Origin: Garcia nutans | Taxonomy: Eukaryota > Streptophyta > Magnoliopsida > Malpighiales > Euphorbiaceae | Direction: 5' to 3' | Length of the DNA: 64,000 nucleotides | Assembly (NCBI GenBank): GCA_947685225.1 | Contig: CANTUV010000002.1 | Coordinates: 1-64,000 of the forward strand | Shown: positions 56,518 through 64,000 of the stretch, in pieces | Layout: each line of letters begins with the position of its first letter | How positions within the stretch are numbered: position 1 is the first letter of the stretch | Position numbers and translations under genes: made by a program | Notes under the pieces: generated by a model | Seen by the model: only the letters and a program-made list of their open reading frames with translations | Told to the model about the DNA's origin: nothing | The model's database searches: none

Positions 56518-59434
56518 ATAACAGATTCCAAAAATGGAAAATAGAGAAAAATCGGGTCACAACACACGTAACGATTATTTCAGAAAACGCACGGTTTAGA
56601 AGATATAGGGGATTTTGACTAGGGACATTTTGGTCATTATACATGAATCCGAAGTAGGAAATAAAAACAAGAGTGGGTAGAGGACGTTAAGGGGGTAAAT
56701 ATGAAATGATCGTCAGTAGAAACGGGGCCCGGGCAACACCCGAGCAAAGAAAGGACCTAAAGGAAATTTTGTAAAAAGTCGAGGGCTTATTGGTAATTTT
56801 TCAAAACGACTTGAAAACCTAAAATAGACTTTAAAAATAGAAAGTAGAGGTCAAGAGGATAAAAACTATATGTAGTTTGACTCGTGGAACTATACGGTTT
56901 AAAAGATATGATCGATTAATCGCCGGAACGTAAAGTGGGCCCGGTTTCATGTCGGGACCGGATGGGAAACCCGGGACAACTTTATGATATCCTATGGGAA
57001 GAGGGACAAGTGGAAAGAAGTAAAGGAAAAGAAAACTATAAAAAAAATCTAAGGTTGGCCAATTAAAAGTAAGCATTTAGCATGTGTAATAAATGAAGAA
57101 AGAGAAAGGTGGACAAGTGGGCTTAAAGAGCTTAACCAACACATAAGGTGATCATCATTTCCTTTGTATATAAATATATGTGAAATGAAGAACAAACTCT
57201 CTCTTTTTCCACTTACAAAATTCGGCCAACAAAGGGAAACACCAAAGGGCTTCCAAGTTTCTCCAAAGTTGATTTTTAAGGTGAGTTTTTAAGGTTTTCT
57301 AGTAAGTAGACTTTAATTTTAGTATTAATTTTAGGTAGTTATATATTTATTGGAAGATTGGAGATTAGAGTCTTTATGTGGAATTGGAAAAATATTAAAT
57401 AAGTGATGAGATTAATTGATTAAATGGAAGAATAAAGATGTATAAATATTAATAAGGTTGGATTAGGGTTTCGGTTGGAAAAGAAATGGAGGATAACTTA
57501 TTATTTTAAATTTCTAAGGTTTATGTTGTATTTTGAATTTATTGAAGGAGAAATAAAGAATTAAAGAAGGAGAAGAAGGAAAAGCTAAGAGGAATTAAAG
57601 AAATAAGGTTTGGTACTTTACCTTTGAATAATTAATTTTGATTTGGTGCTTTACCATAAAAAAAATTCTATTTGCTTACAAACTTTGGTTTATGGAAGTT
57701 TTGAAGTTGATGTTTAAATATATTGATTGAGTTTAAATTAAATATTTGAGTTATATTCTTGTTTTCTTATGGCAATTGGGTTGTTAAAATTTAATTGAAA
57801 CCAAATGTTTTGAGAAAATTTGGCAAGTTGATTTGGTAAGTTGTTTGGACTTTAATTAGTTTGATTTGAGTTAAACATGCAAAAATTGTTAAAAGGAAGT
57901 GTTTGAATCTTCACTTTACTATTAAAGAAGCCTTAATATTGATTTGCAAAAGAAAGATAAACTATCCTATGCATTTCAAATGTTTGGGCCGAAATGGTCC
58001 CAAAGTGACAGCTTCTGGACTATTTTTGTGGCAATTGTTTGGGGCAGCAAACGAATGAATTTTTCAACGAAATTTCACATGCAATTAGTCAACATATGAA
58101 ATAAGTTTTTTGTAAAATTTCAGCCAAAAAATAAGATCATTTACTTGGTCAAATGCATAACTGAAGTGGACTAAAATTTTGACGAAAACCCAGATTTTAC
58201 TATTCATGTGGTCATGCCATTTTGTGTTGCCGATTTTTCTCGCCGCAACACTATTCATTTGGTCAATTTGTGATCTTTTGAGGAATGCTTTGAAATGTTT
58301 GATGTGTTTATTGTGAATGTTAAATATGTGAAAAAAAAGTAACGGTTTGACCAAAGAAAGTGGTGCGCGACATAAATGGCAAAGCGCAATGAGAATTTAA
58401 ATTGATTTCTTTAATCATTCTAAAATGAAGTTAAGACTTAAATTGAATCATTTTAATCTTTTTGCTCTACTGGATAGTGGGAGTGGTAGATAAGGATATG
58501 GTGCACTATACTAACGCATGCAGTACTGCTCATTATTGTGATATGATATTTTATTCAGTGGTGAGGCCACTGAAGCCAATGGGGAGGCCCATTGGTTAAC
58601 CAGGATGGGGAGGCCCATTCCTGTGATCTGATATCGGTGGTGAGGGCCACCTATGTTACAGTGGGGAGGCCCACTGCCTTATCACTATGGCTCCCTATAT
58701 ACCAGTAGAGCCTGAATCAAAGACATATTATTTTTCGTTGAACTATATAATGCAAATGAGTTTGAATTATGATTTTACATTATTGAAAGAATATCACACT
58801 GAATGTATCATGATTTCTATTGGTATAAAGTGGGTTGATTGTTGATTTAATTATTTCCTTTGATTTTGAATACTTTCATATACTACTCTTATTTTTATTG
58901 GTAAAGTACCCACTGAGCGACAACGCTCAGCGAGTTAAGTTTTCCTTGACTCGTAGGTTCGGAGCAGTAGATAAATCTTGGGGAAGCAACGACCAGACCA
59001 CAGCAAATCTCAGGGGTAGATCTTTTAGTTCCATTATGAGTTGATAGTTGTGGCATGTATATGAATAAATATAAAAGAGAATTTCTATGTTATAACTGTA
59101 TGTTATTAGTATGTAATAATCATAAATCTTTACTTTATGTTATATTAGAAGTGTGAACTTTTCGTGCAGGTTTGTAGTTGAGGGTATAAGGTGGATTCAT
59201 TGGGAGTGCATTAAATTTGATGGTATTCTTATTCACATTGGTCTGTGTAAAATGTTTTCAAAAATCAGAAAAATAAGTTTTGTCGACACTTGGGATCCAA
59301 ATTTATAGGCGGAACTATGGCAAAATTTCTGTAAAAATCAGAACTAAAATTTGACTAAGTAAATTGGTAGCAACATTAGGATAATGTGGCACCTCTGCTC
59401 GACTTACACATGTAGGTTGGGAAGGGGTGTTACA
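56518..59434 (+). repeat. TE4 3' LTR, second part
   Basis: Resumes with the ATAAC duplication and matches 27844-30745. It has a 13-base extra segment near 56929 and scattered changes. It contains the second hairpin cluster (58557-58677) and two-hairpin module (58913-58953), and ends GGGGTGTTACA. Confidence 0.92.
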
Positions 59435-59439
59435 TTTCT

Positions 59440-59798
59440 GGGGTTTTTCGCATTCTAGGGATACACACTTTAGGTTATGTGGAAGCACTACTGAAGGAAC
59501 GTAATGTTCACTAAAATTATTATGTTCCCCCGGAGACCACAACCCCTTATTTTTAACTGAATAAATTGATTAATTTCTATTTTGGTTCTTCAACAAAATA
59601 GAAATTACTTAATGGTCTCTACACTTATAATTCTATTACGAGTGAGACACCTCAATAGTCAACAATCCTAATTTGATCAAAACTTTAATTTGACTACCTT
59701 AATTTGACTGCAATACACATTTAATATTTAAATATATTTAGCTCACACTTATGATTAATTAGAGGATTAATTTTAACAATATAAAATTAATTCTAACA
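59440..59798 (-). repeat. TE1 5' LTR, second part
   Basis: Matches 2010-2373 of the other LTR, including TATGTTCCCCCGGAGACCAC, and ends CTAACA followed by the TAGCG duplication (59799-59803). Confidence 0.92.
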
Positions 59799-62005
59799 TA
59801 GCGGTCACACTCCTTGTTGTGCGATTGCTAGAGGCGTTGTATAGTAATCCTAGATTTTGGGAGATATCGAGATTCATTCTATGTTTAACGGATACTTCCA
59901 ATAGCTAGTCCACATGATATCTGACAGGTTCGCAAGAGGCACTTTAGGCCACCTTTATTATTCTGACCATTGCTCAATCCTTTGAGGGTCGCACAAAATG
60001 CATGTTGACTTTTCTTTAAAAATCTTTCTTCCACATGGCTTCACCTCATTGGTTGGTCAATTTTTCTTAGTTCCTTTTTACTATATGATTCTCGTGGTCG
60101 CACGGCTTTGAAATGACGGTGACTGGTTGCTTCTCGCGTCTTGGTTTTCATCGCTACATCCCACCGTGTACCTTTATGTATAAAAGTTCACGTTTGCTTG
60201 CCTTCAAAAATTGTGCAGTCACTATAACATTGAGGTGGTCGCATAAAATGCCTAGCAGTTCAGGTGAATGTTGTGCCTCTAAGCGCGAACTCTACTGTGT
60301 AAATGTGTTACCTTATTAGGTATTTGTGCGGTCTCTCAAGCCCTTGTGCGATTACACAAAATAGAAAACTCAGAGACCTAAAAACTTGAGGCAAAAACAC
60401 TTGATTGAAACATTGTAACTTAGCAATTTGGCTGTCAAAAATCAAAATAAAATTCATTGCCAACACATTGTATGTTGTATCCTTGTTTTGACGTTAAGAA
60501 CCACTGGTCAATACTTTCCAAAGGTCAAAAGTTCTTTGTTTTCTTGAATTCAACCTTTATGTATAGAGAAATTGTGCTTCATTTAGAATGGGCTTTCAGT
60601 TTGCTTTTATTTGTTCCTTACGTATGTCTCATTGGAATGGTTGTTCTAAGAGTAGAACAATCATGCAAGCTACTTATTCCTAGAGTAAATGTCTTCAGTT
60701 ATTTTAGAATGATCATTCTTAAAAGGAAATGGTCTTGCAAGTTCTTTATGTCTGAAACGTCTGGTTCTAGTATTCATTGGGACGAGTGTACATAAGACAA
60801 AACGGGCTTGTGAGAGGCTTCTGCCTAAGCTTCTGCATTATGGGATAGAGTAGAATGGCTGTTCTTGAAGTGTTATGGTCGTAATGTTTGCTACTACCTC
60901 TTATGGAGCCTCGTCTTTAGCATTGGAATGGGTGTTCCAATCAACATTTCAAGCATTCTCCTTTGTAATTTTTGCAAAACATACAGAAAAAACAAAATTA
61001 TTTCCTTTTGGACATCAAGTTTTTTTTTTTTTTCAAGTTTAATCAGTTTATACAAATTAGAATTTGTCATTATTAAAATCATCTCATACGTGGAAATAAC
61101 ACCTTAATTAAACACAACACGTTTGTTATGTGCAAACATACATTACTTGATGAGAAAGCTAAAATATTATCATTAATTAAAAGGTATTCACTATTTAGAC
61201 GCTAAGGTTTGACCTAATTAATGAAATAATCCCTCCTTTTTTACCAAATTAATTAAATAGTCCCCCTCATGATTTATTTCCATTAATTAATTGCCTCTTT
61301 CATCCTTTTTTTTCTAATTACGTGCAAATAAATAAAAACAAAAAATAAAATTAAAGAATTAATATCTAAAATTATCCTTCTATCATCCTCTCTCATTTTT
61401 TCTTTTCTCTCTCTCTCTCTCTCTCATGAATTATGATCAACTACCATTATCATCACTCTCTTCCTCTTTCTTTTTCTTCTTTAGTTTTTCCTTCTTTTTT
61501 TTAATGTTTCTTTTCTTACTTACTTTGTTTAGTTATTGAAGAAATTACCTATAATCAAGTCATTTATTATTATTTAATGCTTCTTCTTTTTCTTCTCATA
61601 GAGTTCTATTTTCGTGACTAAAATGGACAATTTAAGAGAAAATAAATGGTATTATGGTTTTTTTTTTTTACAATTTTCAAGGGGAAAAAATGACCAAATA
61701 ATCAATTTATTATTAAAATTAAAATAAAACTATTTAATTAGTTTGAAAAAAAATTGCTCAATGAATTATATCAAAATTTACAAACTAAATAATAACTTAC
61801 CCTTAATTAAACTCAACATCCAAGTCTAAGAAAACTTCATAGCTGATACCTGATTAACTATTGTTCTCTACGGATTAGCGTATTCCTATGCAGCATATTC
61901 TCACGTGTCATCTCTATAAATCCCATTCCTGCAACCCATTACTCCGCACAATACCACATTACTCTGCTCAACAATTACAGCTACAGCATAATTAACTCAA
62001 ATCAA
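59799..62005. other. Right flank between the transposon stack and the decarboxylase gene
   Basis: No gene recognised. 59799-60465 has moderately GC-rich repeat-like sequence (GTCGCACAAAATGC, GTGCGATTACACAAAAT) and ends GCCAACA, which could be one end of an old LTR whose rest lies left of 1882. 60580-60960 holds several short hairpins around GGAATGG/TTGTTCT. A CT microsatellite lies at 61407-61425. The remainder is AT-rich. Confidence 0.45.
61902..61921 (+). promoter_or_regulatory. Putative core promoter of the decarboxylase gene (G-box and TATA box)
   Basis: CACGTG at 61902-61907 is a perfect G-box core, the site of bZIP/bHLH factors, and is followed by CTATAAAT at 61914-61921. The ATG is about 85 bases further on, a normal plant spacing. 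Function is inferred from position and motif only. Confidence 0.6.
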
Positions 62006-64000
62006 ATGGGCAGTTTAGACTCAAACTTACCCGAAAGTAGCCAATTCAAGCCATTAGACCCCGAAGAATTTCGCAACCAAGCCCATCTAATGGTAGATTT
62101 CATAGCAGATTACTACCAAAATCTGGAAACCTATCCAGTGCTGACCCGAGTCCAACCTGGCTATCTCCGTACTCACCTTCCTGATACTGCACCCCAGAAT
62201 CCCGAGTCTTTGGATACCATTCTCAAAGATATTGAAAAATGCATAATTCCAGGCATGACCCATTGGCTAAGTCCAAACTTCTTTGCATTCTTTCCAGCCA
62301 CTGTAAGCACTGCAGCATTTCTTGGAGAAATGTTGTGCACTTGCTTTAACTCTGTTGGGTTCAACTGGCTTGCTTCTCCAGCTTCAACAGAGCTTGAGAT
62401 GGTTGTTATGGATTGGCTTGCAAATCTAATGAACCTACCCAAAACCTTCATGTTCTCAGGTATTCCTTTTGTATGTATACATGTAAACCATTTACTCATT
62501 AAACTCTTCTAATATACTTGCATTGAAATTCAAACTACCCCTTTCAGTCTTATAATCGAACCTTCTAATACTAAATTTAAGAGATATATTGCATTATTTT
62601 GATTTAAAAAAATTGGGAAAAAAAAACCTCATATGCCAATTGACAATATACTTTAATTTGTATATATTTAAAACTAAATTTATATAAAATTTTCAACGAT
62701 TTTCTATAAGATCAACTTTAAATATTCTTAAATTTTTTTTTTAAAAAAACTATTATATTTGCTTTATTACAACTTAATTCAAAATTCTTTTTAATAAAAC
62801 CAGAATTCTAACTCAACATGCTTTAATATTTGAGACTAATCCATTACCTTGTTGAACTAAAAATTGATTTGTCAAAATGTGCTTTTATGCAACAATGCCA
62901 AACTCGCTCTTTTTGTTCCAAATAAAAAGTGCATTTTTCTTTTTTCCTTTTTTTCAAATTATAATTTATTTATCATTTTAATAAACTAATTAATATATTA
63001 AAATTTATTATATTAATATTTAATAATGCTTATTAAAAATATTTAATAAAAATGATTTCATACTAGAATAAAAATATAAAAATATGCAAATTTACTTTTA
63101 CAAAAATAATTATTTTTTTTCTTAATTTTTGTGAAATCCAAAATATGTTTATTAATTTGTAACTGAAAGAGCCCGTATTTGAAAATCATTAATAATGGCA
63201 GCAATATTGAATCTTTGGTTGGATTTAGTTTTACAATTATCTTGGTTATTAATATATTTTAGAAATATTTTAAGTTTAGTTTTAAATGTAGATTATATTT
63301 ACTTAATGATAATAATTATCATTATAATAATAATCTGGTGTATTATAATAATAGTGTTAGGTTTGAGTGTGACTTTTGGCCATTAGTATTAGCTAATTTT
63401 GGAAAGCTATTGCACTTGTTTCATTTTTGTAAGATTTTTTTTAAAGATATTTTAGGAAGATCAATTCATAAAAAACAAGTCTTACAGGTTCAGGTGGGGG
63501 CGTTATTCAAAACACAAGCAGCGAGGCAATTCTGGTAACAATTATAGCAGCTAGAGACAGAGCTCTTGCGAGAAATGGGGGTGTCAACAATTTGTCAAAA
63601 CTTGTAGTATATGGCTCTGATCAGACTCATTCTACGTTCCAAAAGGCATGCAAACTTGCTGGGATAAATCCATCAAACATTAGATTATTACCCACTTCGT
63701 TTGACACTGGATTTTCTCTGTCGCCCCCGTCTCTCCACACTGTTGTACAAGCAGACATCGCATCTGGCTTGATCCCACTTTATCTCTGTGCAACTATGGG
63801 CACAACTTCAACCACAGCCATTGATCCCATTGAGTCTCTCGCTGCCGTGGCGAATGAGCACAATATATGGATACATGTTGATGCTGCATATGGTGGCAAC
63901 GCATGCATATGCCCGGAATTTAGAGATTACTTAAACGGTGTCGAACGGGTTGACTCACTGAGTATAAGCCCACACAAGTGGCTACTCAGCTATTTGGATT
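62006..64000 (+). CDS. TDC: Aromatic L-amino acid decarboxylase, tryptophan decarboxylase-like, 5' part (runs off the window)
   Basis: Exon 1 is 62006-62459 and exon 2 is 63488 to beyond 64000; the intron (62460-63487) has GT-AG ends and the frame is kept across it. The joined 322 codons start MGSLDSNLPES and show the PLP-dependent group II decarboxylase fold: FKPLDPEEFRNQAHLMVDFI, SPNFFAFFPATVSTAAFLGE, SGSGGGVIQNT, the cofactor-stacking His in GSDQTHS (about residue 199), the Asp of HVDAAYGG (about 283) and the PLP-binding Lys of SPHKW (about 315). Such cytosolic enzymes turn tryptophan, tyrosine or dopa into tryptamine, tyramine or dopamine, feeding alkaloid and amide pathways. SPHKWLLSYLD fits the TDC/TYDC type better than the aldehyde-synthase type with NAHKW. 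Substrate-deciding residues further downstream are outside the window. Confidence 0.9.
62460..63487 (+). other. Intron 1 of the decarboxylase gene
   Basis: AT-rich, 1,028 bp, starting GTATTCC and ending TCTTACAG. No inserted element with recognisable ends. Confidence 0.85.

Larger units (their letters stand above)
27600..59434 (+). mobile_element. TE4: Ty3/Gypsy chromovirus on the plus strand, degenerate, split by TE5
   Basis: Starts TGTCACATCC and ends GGGGTGTTACA, inside the TE1 5' LTR, with duplication ATTCT/TTTCT (27595-27599 and 59435-59439). It has a 5' LTR (27600-30745), primer site, a small coiled-coil frame, a broken gag-pol and a 3' LTR that begins at 36293, is cut by TE5 at 36551 and resumes at 56518. 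The last 170 bp or so of its LTR match the TE3 LTR, so TE3 and TE4 are related families. Confidence 0.93.
1882..59798 (-). mobile_element. TE1: Copia LTR retrotransposon, outermost host of the nested stack
   Basis: The element reads on the minus strand. It starts TGAAAGGGGG and ends CTAACA on the plus strand, and is flanked by a perfect 5-bp duplication TAGCG (1877-1881 and 59799-59803). Removing the nested TE2, TE3 and TE4 (with TE5 and TE6) leaves about 7 kb: two LTRs of about 490 bp, a leader of about 1.6 kb, gag, pol in Copia order (protease, integrase, RT, RNase H) and a 3' UTR. The protein resembles the TNT1-94-type Copia group. It cannot be autonomous: the gene is broken by insertions, stops and frameshifts. 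Confidence is high because both ends, the TSD, the primer site and the split coding parts agree. Confidence 0.93.

Noticed and set aside
62173..62499. 108-codon minus-strand frame opposite exon 1 of the decarboxylase
   Set aside because: It is a shadow of the well-supported plus-strand coding exon.

Overview
The window is plant nuclear DNA, almost certainly from a flowering plant and probably a eudicot. It holds Copia, Ty3/Gypsy and CACTA elements of plant type, an AT-rich background, and the 5' part of a plant aromatic amino acid decarboxylase gene with a normal GT-AG intron. No rRNA, tRNA or CRISPR array was seen.

About 58 of the 64 kb (1882-59798) is one nested transposon stack. It can be unpacked by hand because every element has readable ends and target-site duplications (TSDs). 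TE1 is a Copia element on the minus strand (1882-59798, TSD TAGCG) and is the outermost and oldest layer. Three elements sit inside it. TE2 is a CACTA DNA transposon (5810-14663) in the gag-pol gene. TE3 is a Tekay-like chromovirus on the minus strand (16985-27156, TSD GGTAT) in the leader. TE4 is a related chromovirus on the plus strand (27600-59434) in the 5' LTR. The 3' LTR of TE4 is split by TE5, a Tat/Ogre-like Gypsy element on the minus strand (36552-56517, TSD ATAAC). TE5 is split between gag and RT by TE6, a large LTR element without genes (LARD-like, 42609-52538, TSD GAGTC).

Age and activity differ between layers. TE3 has equal-length LTRs with no difference in the parts compared, and a gag-pol frame broken only by one late TGA. 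TE6 LTRs differ almost only in microsatellites. TE1, TE4 and TE5 carry many stops, nearly all explained by C-to-T or G-to-A changes, and TE1 and TE4 have lost catalytic residues. TE2 lacks its catalytic transposase but keeps a well-formed multi-exon TNPA-like gene and carries fragments of an RNase H/LINE-type gene.

The most interesting signal is not a gene. The LTRs of TE3, TE4 and TE6 share a two-hairpin module at a similar distance from the LTR 3' end. The paired arms differ in sequence but keep pairing, and the module ends at a YAG/G resembling a 3' splice site.

Outside the stack, 1-1881 and 59799-62005 are AT-rich flanks without a recognisable gene and may include an old LTR cut by TE1. 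From 62006 to the window end runs a tryptophan/tyrosine decarboxylase-type gene (exon 1, a 1,028 bp intron, partial exon 2). Its promoter lies about 2 kb from the transposon stack.
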